NCBI RefSeq assembly: GCF_900142395.1
Contig: NZ_FRAS01000008.1
Location: 62,001 to 126,000, forward strand
Source: Hymenobacter psychrotolerans DSM 18569
Lineage (GTDB): Bacteria > Bacteroidota > Bacteroidia > Cytophagales > Hymenobacteraceae
Length of the DNA: 64,000 nucleotides
Direction: 5' to 3'
Part shown: positions 9,454-17,958 of the stretch, piece after piece
How positions within the stretch are numbered: position 1 is the first letter of the stretch
Layout: each line of letters starts with the position of its first letter
Notes under the pieces: generated by a model
Told to the model about the DNA's origin: nothing
Databases searched by the model: none
What the model saw: the letters and a program-made list of their open reading frames with translations, nothing else
Program-made: the position numbers and the translations under genes

Positions 9454-9708
9454 GAACGTCATGCTGAGCTTGCCGAAGCATCTCTACCTCTGGCTAAGAG
9501 CGTGTTTGGGAATTATAAAAGAACGTCATGCTGAGCTTGTCGAAGCATCTCTACCGCTTCGTATGAGGCTTTTCAACCAAGCGGTAGAGATGCTTCGACA
9601 AGCTCAGCATGACAGAAACGGCGTTTTCGCAAATTTCCAAACACGCTCTAACTGATTACTACTGCAACGAAGCGGTAGAGATGCTTCGACAAGCTCAGCA
9701 TGACGTTC
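9454..9708. repeat. Nested hairpins: four copies of a CATGCTGAGCTTG-CGAAGCATCTC module
   Basis: Direct copies at 9454-9487 and 9531-9565 are matched by inverted copies at about 9580-9613 and 9671-9708. Between them an independent pair, AGAGCGTGTTTGGGAATT (9497-9514) and its complement (about 9630-9648), encloses the inner hairpin. The order is A1-B1-A2-A2'-B2'-A1', as if one element had inserted in another. It fills the 511-base gap 9328-9838; no protein gene is visible there. Confidence 0.85.
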
Positions 9709-9838
9709 TATTCACATCAGCAGGACGGTAGCGGGCCGTTCGGGCAACATCCAGACACGGGCTTATCGGGGCCAGCAGTTGAAAAGGGCCGGGCTTTTGC
9801 CCAAGTTGCGGGAGTTTTTGCCCGTGACTCCCCTGTTG

Positions 9839-11197
9839 ATGCCGTTTCTTTTTGTTGTTCGCCGCGCGCTGCTTGCGGGGCTGTTGTTGCTGCCCGCGCT
9901 GGGCGTACGGGGCCAAAAAGCGCCGGCCGTAGCGCCCCGGGTAGCGAATCCGGCGTGGCTGGAGGCGCTGGTGGCTACGTCGCCGGTGCTGCGCCAGCAC
10001 CATGTGGGCGTGGCGCTGGCCGATGCCGCTACCGGCGAAAAGCTGTATGAGTTTAATGCCGACCGGTATTTCACGCCGGCCAGCACCATGAAGCTGTTCA
10101 GTATTTATGCCGGCCTGCACATGCTGTCTGATTCGGTGCCCAGCCTGCACTACGTGGTGCGCCACGACTCGCTGCTATTCTGGGGCACCGGCGACCCGAC
10201 GCTGCTGCACGGCGACGTGCCCAGCCGCCGCGCCTTCACTTTCCTGCAAAACCGCCCCGAAAAGCTGTTCTACGCCGCCGTGCCCAGCGTGCCGGCCTAC
10301 GGCCCCGGCTGGACCTGGGACGACTACAACTACTACTACCAGCCCGAGCGCGGCCCGTTCCCCATCTACGGGCACACCGTGCGCTTCTACGGGCAGGCCG
10401 GCCAGCCGCTGCCCCGGGTGGCGCCCCGTTTCTTTCGGCCGCTGACCGAAGCCGTGGCCGCCGGCACGCCCAACCCCACCAACGACCATATCCGGCGGCC
10501 GGAGCTGGAAAACCGCTTTTTCGCGTATCCGGGCACTGCCAAGTGGGTGGATGAAACGCCCTTCCGCACCAGCCCCGCGCTGCTCCAGCAACTGCTCCAG
10601 GATACGCTGCGCCGCCCCGTGGGTGTAGTGCCGTTCCGGCTGCGCCCCCAGGACAGCGTGCGAGTGGTGCGCGGGCTGCCCGTCGATTCGCTGTACCGCC
10701 GCCTGCTGCGGGTGAGCGACAATTTTCTGGCCGAACAGCTGCTGCTGCTGTGTTCCAGCCGCCTCGGGCCGGATTCGCTGAGCACCGTCCGGCCGATTCG
10801 GGTGATGCAGAAGCTGTTCCTGGCCGACCTGCCCGATGTGCCGCGCTGGGTGGATGGCTCCGGCCTCTCGCGCCTCAACCTGCTCACGCCCCGCACCATG
10901 ACCGGCCTGCTGCTCAAGCTGCACCAGGAAGTGCCCGAAGCGCGCCTGCTGAGTTTGCTGGCGACGGGCGGCGGGCAAGGCACCCTGCGCCGCCGCTACC
11001 GCCCGGTAGCCGGCCGGGCGTGGCTGTGGGGCAAAACGGGTACGCTCACCAACAACCACAACCTCTGCGGCTACCTGCGCACCAAATCGGGCCGGCTGGT
11101 GGCGTTCAGTTTCTTCAACAACAACCTGCCCGGTAACGATGCGCCCGTGCGCACAGAAATGGAGCGGATTCTGACCCAGGTGCGCGAGCGGCTGTAG
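9839..11197 (+). CDS. dacB: D-alanyl-D-alanine carboxypeptidase / endopeptidase (PBP4 type)
   Basis: From the ATG at 9839 the protein is 452 residues with a signal peptide (MPFLFVVRRALLAGLLLLPA). It belongs to peptidase family S13, which trims or cleaves peptidoglycan peptide cross-links in the periplasm. All three penicillin-binding motifs are visible: SxxK as STMK (Ser82, Lys85), SxN as SDN in RVSDNFLAEQ, and KTG in WGKTGTLTNNHN near the C-terminus. A TTG at 9779 could add 20 residues but would displace the signal. No operon partner is seen; a decayed fragment follows directly. Confidence 0.92.
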   Translation: MPFLFVVRRALLAGLLLLPALGVRGQKAPAVAPRVANPAWLEALVATSPVLRQHHVGVALADAATGEKLYEFNADRYFTPASTMKLFSIYAGLHMLSDSVPSLHYVVRHDSLLFWGTGDPTLLHGDVPSRRAFTFLQNRPEKLFYAAVPSVPAYGPGWTWDDYNYYYQPERGPFPIYGHTVRFYGQAGQPLPRVAPRFFRPLTEAVAAGTPNPTNDHIRRPELENRFFAYPGTAKWVDETPFRTSPALLQQLLQDTLRRPVGVVPFRLRPQDSVRVVRGLPVDSLYRRLLRVSDNFLAEQLLLLCSSRLGPDSLSTVRPIRVMQKLFLADLPDVPRWVDGSGLSRLNLLTPRTMTGLLLKLHQEVPEARLLSLLATGGGQGTLRRRYRPVAGRAWLWGKTGTLTNNHNLCGYLRTKSGRLVAFSFFNNNLPGNDAPVRTEMERILTQVRERL

Positions 11198-11199
11198 GG

Positions 11200-11430
11200 G
11201 CAGCCGTAAGCAGCCTGCACTTTGGCCAGGCCACGGCCATCAACCAGGCCGACTTCGACGGGGTGAACCTGATTGCCATTCAGGCTCTGTACCGCCAACT
11301 GCTGGAGCTGAAGGCCGAAGACGCCCGCCTGCGCCAGTATGTGCAGCAGCAGGCCACCCAGCAGCAGGTGCAGCAAGCCGTATCGGCCACCACCGCGCTG
11401 GAGGAGCGCCTGCGCCGCTCCGAAGCCTAG
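11200..11430 (+). pseudogene. Orphan 3' end of a tail-fibre-like protein
   Basis: A frame different from dacB is open from its stop codon to TAG at 11428-11430 and has no start codon. It encodes ADFDGVNLIAIQALYRQLLE and then a Gln/Glu-rich coiled coil ending RLRRSEA. This pattern, a short motif before a terminal coiled coil, is typical of the C-terminal ends of tail-fibre/endosialidase-chaperone-like proteins in Bacteroidota. Everything upstream of the motif is missing, so this looks like the remnant of a gene deleted up to dacB. The family assignment is from memory of the pattern and should be tested. Confidence 0.5.
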
Positions 11431-11595
11431 CTCAGCCTCCAGGCCCAGCGCTAACCCGGCCGCCAGCCGCCGCGCTGCTGTTCTGTTCATTCCGGCAGCG
11501 GCAACCCCGCCGGGGGGCAGCCCGTTTGTTTCCTCTATCTTCTGGCCGCAAGAGGCGCGTGGCGAAAGCGGCGCGGCCAGGTTGCCATTCTCCTT

Positions 11596-11603
11596 TACGT
11601 TTG
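11596..11603 (+). promoter_or_regulatory. Candidate -7 element, histidine kinase gene
   Basis: TACGTTTG matches TAnnTTTG exactly but ends only three bases before the ATG at 11607. If real, the transcript would be leaderless. No convincing -33 TTG is present at the usual distance. Confidence 0.25.
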
Positions 11604-11606
11604 CCT

Positions 11607-13256
11607 ATGCTTTCTGCCGCAGCCGCTGCTCTGGCCCCCGATTCCGTTTTGCTGCGCGAGTTGCTGGAAGTGTCGCTCACCGGCATCATTCTCTACTCGC
11701 CGCAATACAGCCCCGACGGCTCGGGGGAAATACTCGATTTCACGTTTGAGTACCTCAACCCCGCGGCCCAGCGCATGATGCGCATGCCCGAGATTCCCAC
11801 TCTCAGCCACATGGGGCAGTGGCCGCACAGCAAGGAGCACGGCACGTTTCAGTTTCACGTGGAGGCCTACGAGTCGGGCGAGCCGCGCGAGTACAACATC
11901 AACTACCAGGCCGACGGCTACGACAACTACTACCGCCTGGCTGCCCGCCGCGCCGGCGACGGGCTGTGGGTGAGCTTCACCGATACCGCCGACCAGCCCC
12001 GCTCGCCCGTGGAAATTGCCCTGCGCGAGGCCCAGGCCCGTGAGCGGGACCTGCGGGCGGTGGCCGAGCGGGAGCGGGCCCTGCTGCAGACGGTAGTTAC
12101 CCAGGCGCCGGCGGGCATTTGCCTGTTTCAGGGGCCGGAACACGTCATCACTCTGGCCAACGGGCGGATTTGCACCATGTGGGACCGTCCGGCTGCCGAG
12201 GTACTCAACCGCCCGCTGCTGGAGGTAGTGCCGGAGTTGATGGGACAAGGCTTTACCGAGCTGCTCGACGAGGTGGCCCGCACCGGCCAGCCGCACCACG
12301 GCACCGAAGTGCCGGCCCAGCTGCGGCAGAATGGCCGGCTCGAAACGCACTACTTCAACTTCGTGTACCAGCCTGTGTACGACGCCGCGGGGGCCCTGCT
12401 CGGCATCTTCGATCTGGTGGTGGACGTTACGGATCAGGTAGCAGCCCGCCTCCACCTGCAGCAGCTCAACCAAGAGCTGGAAGCGCGGGTGCAGGAGCGT
12501 ACCCGGGAGCTGCAGGCGGCCAACGCGGGCCTGACCCGCACCAACGTGGACCTGGACAACTTCATCTACACGGCCAGCCACGACCTCAAAGCCCCGATTT
12601 CCAACATTGAGGGCCTGCTGTATCTGCTGCAGGAGGAGCTGCCCGCCACGGTGGCCCGGGATGAGGCGGTAGAGCCTATCCTGACGCGTATGCTCGAGGC
12701 GGTGGAGCGCTTCAAGCGCACCATTGAGCACCTCACGGAGGTATCGAAGCTGCAGAAGGAACATGCGCCCGCCGCCACGGCCGTGAATCTGGCCGCCGTG
12801 GTTGAGGATGTCCGGCAGGACCTGCTGCCCCAGCTGCAGGCCGCCGGCACCCGGCTGGAAGTAGACGTGGCGGTACCGGCCGTGCAGTTTTCCGAGAAGA
12901 ACCTGCGCAGCATCATCTACAACCTGCTCTCCAACGCCATCAAGTACCGCCACCCCGAGCGCCCTTCCCGCATTGCCCTGCGCGCCCAAGTGCGCGACGA
13001 CCATACCGTGCTGGAGGTGCACGACAACGGACTGGGCGTCGACCCGGCCCACCTGCCCCGCCTGTTTACCATGTTTCAGCGTTTCTACAACCACGTGGAA
13101 GGCACCGGTATCGGGCTCTACATGGTCAAGCGCATGGTCGAAAACGCCGGGGGGCGCGTGGAGGTGCTCAGCCAGTTCGGGACCGATACCACGTTCACCG
13201 TTTTTCTGCCCCATGAGAGCCGGCATGCCGCTCCTGTGCCGGCTTCTCTTACGTAG
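11607..13256 (+). CDS. PAS-domain sensor histidine kinase
   Basis: The ATG at 11607 gives 549 residues without signal peptide or membrane helix, so it is probably a soluble sensor. Two PAS-like regions are seen (about 8-120, with YLNPAAQRMMRMPEIPTLSH; and about 150-275, starting LLQTVVTQAPAGICLFQGPE), then a coiled coil. The kinase core has the H-box ASHDLKAPISNIEG with the phospho-accepting His325, the N-box NLLSNAIKYRHPE, the G1 box VHDNGLGVDP and the G2 box GTGIGLYMVKRM. It has no fused receiver. The next gene, six bases downstream, is a single-domain receiver that is its likely partner. The signal sensed is unknown. Confidence 0.94.
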   Translation: MLSAAAAALAPDSVLLRELLEVSLTGIILYSPQYSPDGSGEILDFTFEYLNPAAQRMMRMPEIPTLSHMGQWPHSKEHGTFQFHVEAYESGEPREYNINYQADGYDNYYRLAARRAGDGLWVSFTDTADQPRSPVEIALREAQARERDLRAVAERERALLQTVVTQAPAGICLFQGPEHVITLANGRICTMWDRPAAEVLNRPLLEVVPELMGQGFTELLDEVARTGQPHHGTEVPAQLRQNGRLETHYFNFVYQPVYDAAGALLGIFDLVVDVTDQVAARLHLQQLNQELEARVQERTRELQAANAGLTRTNVDLDNFIYTASHDLKAPISNIEGLLYLLQEELPATVARDEAVEPILTRMLEAVERFKRTIEHLTEVSKLQKEHAPAATAVNLAAVVEDVRQDLLPQLQAAGTRLEVDVAVPAVQFSEKNLRSIIYNLLSNAIKYRHPERPSRIALRAQVRDDHTVLEVHDNGLGVDPAHLPRLFTMFQRFYNHVEGTGIGLYMVKRMVENAGGRVEVLSQFGTDTTFTVFLPHESRHAAPVPASLT

Positions 13257-13262
13257 TGCCCT

Positions 13263-13697
13263 ATGGCGTATCTGCCCTGTATTCTGCTGGTCGACGACGA
13301 CGACACGACCAACTTTCTCAACCAAGCCCTGCTGCGGCGCATGGCCGTCAGCGACGCCGTGCTGGTAGCCACCGACGGCCACCAGGCGCTGGAGCTGCTG
13401 CAGACACATTGTGCGCAGCCTACCGCATCTGCCTGCCCGGTCCTGATTCTGCTGGATATGAAGATGCCCCGCATGAGCGGCGTTGAGTTTCTGCAGGCCT
13501 ACGCCCGGCAGCCCACCCGCCACCCCGGGGCCATCATTATCATGCTCACCACTACTCTAAACCCCAAGGACCTGGAGCAGCTGCACGGCCAGCCCGTTGC
13601 GGGCTACCTCACCAAGCCCCTCACCCGCGACAAAATCAACCAGGTGCTGCACGCGCATTTCGGCCAGCCCGCCCCGGCCCGCCTGGCTGCGGGTTAA
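13263..13697 (+). CDS. Single-domain response regulator (CheY-like)
   Basis: A 144-residue receiver domain with no output domain. It has the acidic cluster LLVDDDDTTNF, the phospho-acceptor Asp65 in LLDMKMPRMSG, the conserved Thr in MLTTTLNPKD, and Lys in YLTKPLTRDK, so it should be phosphorylatable. It begins six bases after the histidine kinase stop codon and is surely co-transcribed. Such stand-alone receivers act by binding a partner or relaying phosphate; the partner is not visible here. A hairpin with T-runs follows. Confidence 0.93.
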   Translation: MAYLPCILLVDDDDTTNFLNQALLRRMAVSDAVLVATDGHQALELLQTHCAQPTASACPVLILLDMKMPRMSGVEFLQAYARQPTRHPGAIIIMLTTTLNPKDLEQLHGQPVAGYLTKPLTRDKINQVLHAHFGQPAPARLAAG

Positions 13698-13701
13698 AGT
13701 C

Positions 13702-13740
13702 GAAAAAACCACGGTTTTTTAGCTTGTTCCGGGTTTTTTC
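13702..13740 (+). terminator. Terminator after the kinase-receiver pair
   Basis: GAAAAAACC (13702-13710) can pair with GGTTTTTTC (13732-13740), or with the nearer GGTTTTTT (13713-13720). Both structures end in a T-run, consistent with intrinsic termination. Confidence 0.65.
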
Positions 13741-13769
13741 GTCAGACTTTACTTTAGACAATCCATTAA

Positions 13770-14450
13770 GTGTCTTTCACCTTTCCCTCCGCTGCCAGGG
13801 CGCTGAGCGCCGCGTTAAGCCTGCTGTGTGTACCGGCCTGCCAATCGAACCCGGAAGCAGGGGCAGAAGCACAAGCCGCTAGTGCCACGCCCGTTGCAAC
13901 AGATACGGCCTTGGCTACCCAGCCCGCTACTTCCGTTGCGGCGCCCGACTCGGCGGCGCTGGCGCGGCAGTTTGTGCCTACCGGCTACCGCCTGCTCGAC
14001 ATGGAAACCGGCGACCTGAACCGCGACGCCTACCCCGACAAGCTGCTGGTGCTGGACAGCATTACGGCCGATGCCCAGGGCAATGAATCCCGCCGGCCTC
14101 TGCTGCTGCTCACCGCCAACGCCCAGGGCCAGTACGCCCTGGCCGCCCGCAACGACCGCACCGTGATGTGCAGCGACTGTGGCGGCATGATGGGGGACCC
14201 GTACCAGGGCCTGACCATCAAAAACGGCTATTTTTCGGTGGAGCACTACGGCGGCAGCGCATGGCGCTGGACGCACATCATCACGTTCAAATACGACCCC
14301 ACCGACCACCACTGGTACCTGCACCGGGCCGGCGGCGACAGTTTTCATGCCGCCAACCCTGACAGCGCAACCACTCACGTAGAAACACCCCGCGACTTCG
14401 GCCGCATTCGGTTTGAGCGGTATAAGGGGGATGTAGGGTGGGATGAGTAG
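13770..14450 (+). CDS. Small lipoprotein with an FG-GAP-like acidic motif
   Basis: A 226-residue protein starting at GTG (13770), the only start that supplies a signal; it opens MSFTFPSAARALSAALSLLC and has a lipobox ending VPAC. After an Ala/Thr-rich linker the sequence GDLNRDAYPDKLLVLDS resembles one calcium-binding loop of FG-GAP/VCBS repeats. A Cys pair (CSDCGG) and a WRWTHIITFKYDP segment follow. No enzyme motif is recognised. The convergent phosphatase-SerA gene ends 27 bases downstream. Confidence 0.75.
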   Translation: MSFTFPSAARALSAALSLLCVPACQSNPEAGAEAQAASATPVATDTALATQPATSVAAPDSAALARQFVPTGYRLLDMETGDLNRDAYPDKLLVLDSITADAQGNESRRPLLLLTANAQGQYALAARNDRTVMCSDCGGMMGDPYQGLTIKNGYFSVEHYGGSAWRWTHIITFKYDPTDHHWYLHRAGGDSFHAANPDSATTHVETPRDFGRIRFERYKGDVGWDE

Positions 14451-14477
14451 CCGCGTCTGAGCAGAAAAGCCAGTGTC

Positions 14478-16379
14478 CTAGTACAACACCCGGAATTTAA
14501 TCGTGTGCTCTACCTGCTTCAGCTCGCTGATGACTTCGGGGTCGTATTCCTTGTCGATGTCGGTGATGACGTAGCCGATGTGCTCGTTGGTTTTCAGGTA
14601 CTGGCCCAGGATGTTGACGTGGCGCTCGGCCAGCACGTTGTTGATGCGGGCCAGCACGCCGGGCACGTTGTGGTGAATGTGGATGAGGCGGTGGGCCTGC
14701 TGCTCCGGCAGCTGAATGTTGGGGAAATTGACGCTCTGCTGCGTGTTGCCGGTATTTACGTACTGCATAATGCGCTCCGGCACAAACTCGGCAATGTTGC
14801 GCTGCGCCTCCGCCGTGCTGCCCCCGATGTGGGGCGTAAGCAGCACGTTGGGCAGGCCGCGCAGCTCGCTCTCGAAGCTTTCCTGGTTGGTTTTGGGCTC
14901 GTACGGAAACACATCCACGGCAGCCCCGCCCAGGTGGCCGGAGCGGAGCACGGCGGCCAGCGCCGGCACATCCACAATGTGGCCGCGGCTGTTGTTGAGC
15001 AGGATAGCGCCCGGCTTCATCATAGCTAATTCGGCGGCCCCAATCAGATTGGTGTTGGCGGCGCGCCCATCCACGTGCAGCGTCACGATGTCGGCCTGCT
15101 GGAGCAGCTCCGGCAGCGTGCGGCACTTGGTGGCGTTGCCGAGCTGCAGCTTTTCGGCCACATCGTAGTAGAGCACCTGCATGCCCACGGCCTCCGCTAC
15201 TACCGAAAGCTGGGAGCCAATGTTGCCGTAGCCGATGATACCCAGCTTCTTACCCCGGATTTCAAACGCGCCCTTCGCCGACTTGTCCCACTCGCCCGCG
15301 TGCATGCTGTTGCTCTTTTCGGGGATGCGGCGCGCCAGCGTGATGATTTCGCCCAGGGCCAGCTCCACCACCGAGCGGGTGTTGCTGAACGGGGCGTTGA
15401 ACACGGCCACGCCCTTCTGCATGCAGCCCGTAAGGTCAATCTGGTTGGTGCCGATGCAGAACGCGCCCACCGCAATCAGGCGGTTGGCGGCTTCCAGCAC
15501 GCGGGGCGTTACCTGCGTTTTGCTCCGGATGCCCAGAATGCTGACGCCCTCAATCTGCTGCACCAGCTCGTCTTCGTCGAGGCCGCCGGGCACGGTGTCT
15601 ACCTGGTAGCCTTCCTGCCGGAACAGCTCGGCGGCGCGCGGGTCGGGGTTTTCGAGGAGCAGGACTTTGATGCGGTTTTTGGGGTAGCTGAGCGTCATCG
15701 GAAGCTTGTTCTGGTACAGAAATTCGTCGAAGGAAGGCAGCACTTCATCGGCGCGGGCCACCACGGCGTCGCGGGTTACGTTTTCGGTGAAGGCGTAGAA
15801 GCGGTTGGCCAGCCCGGCTTCCCGAATCTGGTAATCGGTGTAGCCGTCGCCGAGCACGTACACGTCGCCGGCCAGATCAAGCTGGCGCAGCTGCTCGATT
15901 TTGCCTCCGTCGCGGCTGAGCACATTTTCCGGGTCGAAGCCCGTAATGCGGCCCTCGGCGTCGAAGGTGAAGGTGTTGGCCAGCACGTGGTCGGCGGCAA
16001 TGCCAAACTCGGCTACCACCGGCTCAATAAACTCGCGGAAGCCGCTGCTCACAATGTACACCCGCCCCGGAAACCGCTCAAAAAAGGCCCGGTTGCGCAC
16101 AATGCTCTCCGAAACCTTGCCTTTCAGCCGCTCCACCAGCGGCGCCAGATGCTCGCGCCGGGCCGGCAGCAGCGCCAGCCGCTGCTTCAGGGACTCCGAA
16201 AAGTTCAGCTCGCCGCTCATGCCCCGGTCTGTCAGGGCCCGAATGGCGCCAACCACCTCCTCCCGGTTCGGCTGGCCCGCCAGGGCCACGTCGGCCAGCT
16301 CGTCGAGGCCTTCCACCTGCGTAAACGTACTGTCGAAGTCGATGATGAGGTAGGGCAGCGGCTGTGTTGGTTCGGGCAT
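14478..16379 (-). CDS. serA: HAD phosphatase fused to D-3-phosphoglycerate dehydrogenase
   Basis: The ATG at 16379 gives 633 residues. The N-terminal 215 residues are a SerB-like HAD phosphatase (nucleophile motif LIIDFDSTF, then YIVSSGFREF and VYVLGDGYTDYQI). Residues of about 230-560 are D-3-phosphoglycerate dehydrogenase with the NAD site GIIGYGNIGS, the GAFCIGTNQIDL segment and the catalytic His in LTPHIGGST. A C-terminal ACT domain (HIHHNVPGVLARINNVLAER) suggests feedback control by serine. SerA makes 3-phosphohydroxypyruvate and SerB dephosphorylates phosphoserine, so the fusion joins the first and last steps of serine synthesis; the transaminase SerC is not in the window. The HAD domain has all key residues seen, so both activities are plausible. 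Confidence 0.93.
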   Translation of the reverse strand: MPEPTQPLPYLIIDFDSTFTQVEGLDELADVALAGQPNREEVVGAIRALTDRGMSGELNFSESLKQRLALLPARREHLAPLVERLKGKVSESIVRNRAFFERFPGRVYIVSSGFREFIEPVVAEFGIAADHVLANTFTFDAEGRITGFDPENVLSRDGGKIEQLRQLDLAGDVYVLGDGYTDYQIREAGLANRFYAFTENVTRDAVVARADEVLPSFDEFLYQNKLPMTLSYPKNRIKVLLLENPDPRAAELFRQEGYQVDTVPGGLDEDELVQQIEGVSILGIRSKTQVTPRVLEAANRLIAVGAFCIGTNQIDLTGCMQKGVAVFNAPFSNTRSVVELALGEIITLARRIPEKSNSMHAGEWDKSAKGAFEIRGKKLGIIGYGNIGSQLSVVAEAVGMQVLYYDVAEKLQLGNATKCRTLPELLQQADIVTLHVDGRAANTNLIGAAELAMMKPGAILLNNSRGHIVDVPALAAVLRSGHLGGAAVDVFPYEPKTNQESFESELRGLPNVLLTPHIGGSTAEAQRNIAEFVPERIMQYVNTGNTQQSVNFPNIQLPEQQAHRLIHIHHNVPGVLARINNVLAERHVNILGQYLKTNEHIGYVITDIDKEYDPEVISELKQVEHTIKFRVLY

Positions 16380-16531
16380 AGTGCCGGCAATATCGGGCGG
16401 AATTGCGGGTTGGCTGGTCAAAACGCTCGTCTTATGCGGCAGAAATCCGGAGAAAGCCGGCTGGCAGGGTGCAGCAAGGCGTTGCGGCCGGCTCACACAC
16501 TACCAGCCGGCTTCCTTAATAAGTGCTGGTG

Positions 16532-17828
16532 CTACTCTACCAGCAGCCGCTCAGTGGCCGCCCCGACGCGCACCAGGTACAGCCCGGCGGGCAGGCCTGC
16601 AAGGCTCAGCAACGTGGTGCCGGCCGGCAGCCGGCGCACCAGCTGGCCCTGCCCGTTGAAAAGCAGCCGCTCAGCGTGGGTGTCGGTGGTGGCTAGCTGC
16701 ACCTGCCCGCGGGCCGGATTGGGCAGCAGGGCCAGCGCGGGGGCGCTGGCGGCCGGCACATACACGGCGGGCGCGAAGGTGAGCTTGCCATCGGTATCCT
16801 GCTGCACCAGGCGGTAGTAAGCGGCTTTGGGGCTGGCCGCTGCATCGGTCCACTGGTAGCTGGTGGGGCCGCCGGAGGAGGGTTTGCTGGCCACAAAGGC
16901 CCGCTGCTCCCAGGTGTGGTTGTCGAGGCTGCGCTCCACGCGGAAACCGGCGTTGCGTACTTCGCTTGCGGTAGCCCAGCGCACCTGCACTGCCCCACCT
17001 TCGAGCGTGGCCCGGAAACTGGTCAGCGTAACGGGCAGCGTAACGGGCAGCGGCGCGGCCACGGAGCGGGAGCAGTACGTGACATTAGCGCCCACGATGG
17101 AGCCGCCGGCCGTATCAAATCCGCCGTCATGCACGGTGTTGGTAGGTGACTTGTCGCAGAAGTCAAGCAGGCCCGATTGGGCGAAAAAGCCCAAGTTGGT
17201 GGTAGTGGTCTGGGCCTGCACGTAGGCGCGGCGGCCATCCACGGGCCCGTTGATGGTGCCGCTGTTTTCCAGATTAGCCGTCCAGGAGCCGTTGTTGCTC
17301 ACCGTCACGGTGCCGGTCGATGATATTTTGGTGGCATTCCAGACGCCGGTGCTGCCGATGGTGGCCGTTACGCCCGGCGCATTTTCGATGGTTGCTCCCC
17401 AAGTGCCGCTGTTCGTGACGGCGGCCGTGCCAGTAACCGAAAGCTGCGTGCCCGTCCGGTTGCCACTGTTGGTGATAGTTGCATTTACTACCACTACACT
17501 GCTTGCCCAGGTGCCGCTGTTGATAATCGTGACCGGAAAGCCGTTGGCGGTGATGTTGTAGCCGCCGCTTACGGTGCCGCTGTTGCAGATGGTCGTTCCG
17601 GAGCCCGCAATGTTGATGTTAGCCGCTGTACGTCGTGCCCGTAGTGATACAGAAGGTTTCGCCCGCATTAAGCGTTACGTTGGTGCCTGCAACCGCTGTT
17701 TTACTACAGGTGCCGCATTGTGCCCGCGCATTCAGCACGAAACCGGGCAGGGCGTTGCCCAGCAATAGACCTGCCGCAAGAGCTGTGAGCCGGCGCAACG
17801 TCCGGCCAGAGGAGTAGAATGAACCCAT
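16532..17828 (-). pseudogene. T9SS-sorted repeat protein, broken by a frameshift
   Basis: Two frames make one protein. The first (17828 to a stop at 17619) encodes a signal peptide (RRLTALAAGLLLGNALPGFV) and the start of a beta-rich region. The second continues from about 17625 with NINIAGSGTTICNSGTVSG and runs to 16532. One base too many near 17620-17630 explains the break. The middle is built from NSGTW-type repeats of about 20-25 residues, typical of repetitive beta-helix surface proteins. A fibronectin-like segment (FRVERSLDNHTWEQ) and a T9SS type A sorting domain (GLPAGLYLVRVGAATERLLV) end it. The break may be a real mutation or a sequencing error. A 12-base tandem duplication (about 17029-17052) encodes LPVTLPVTL. 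Confidence 0.8.
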
Positions 17829-17958
17829 CAATAGAGGAATAGGAGTGTGAACAGAAGACTCAGCATGAGCCCAAAACTAAGCTCCTGAACCTATATATTC
17901 ACATTTTGAGAACATATTCCTATTGTGGGAAATTTGCTGTTGTTTGTAGCACCGTGCT

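Noticed and set aside
9454..9708. CRISPR-like repeat array
   Set aside because: The copies are both direct and inverted, spacings are unequal, and no spacer or cas gene is present.
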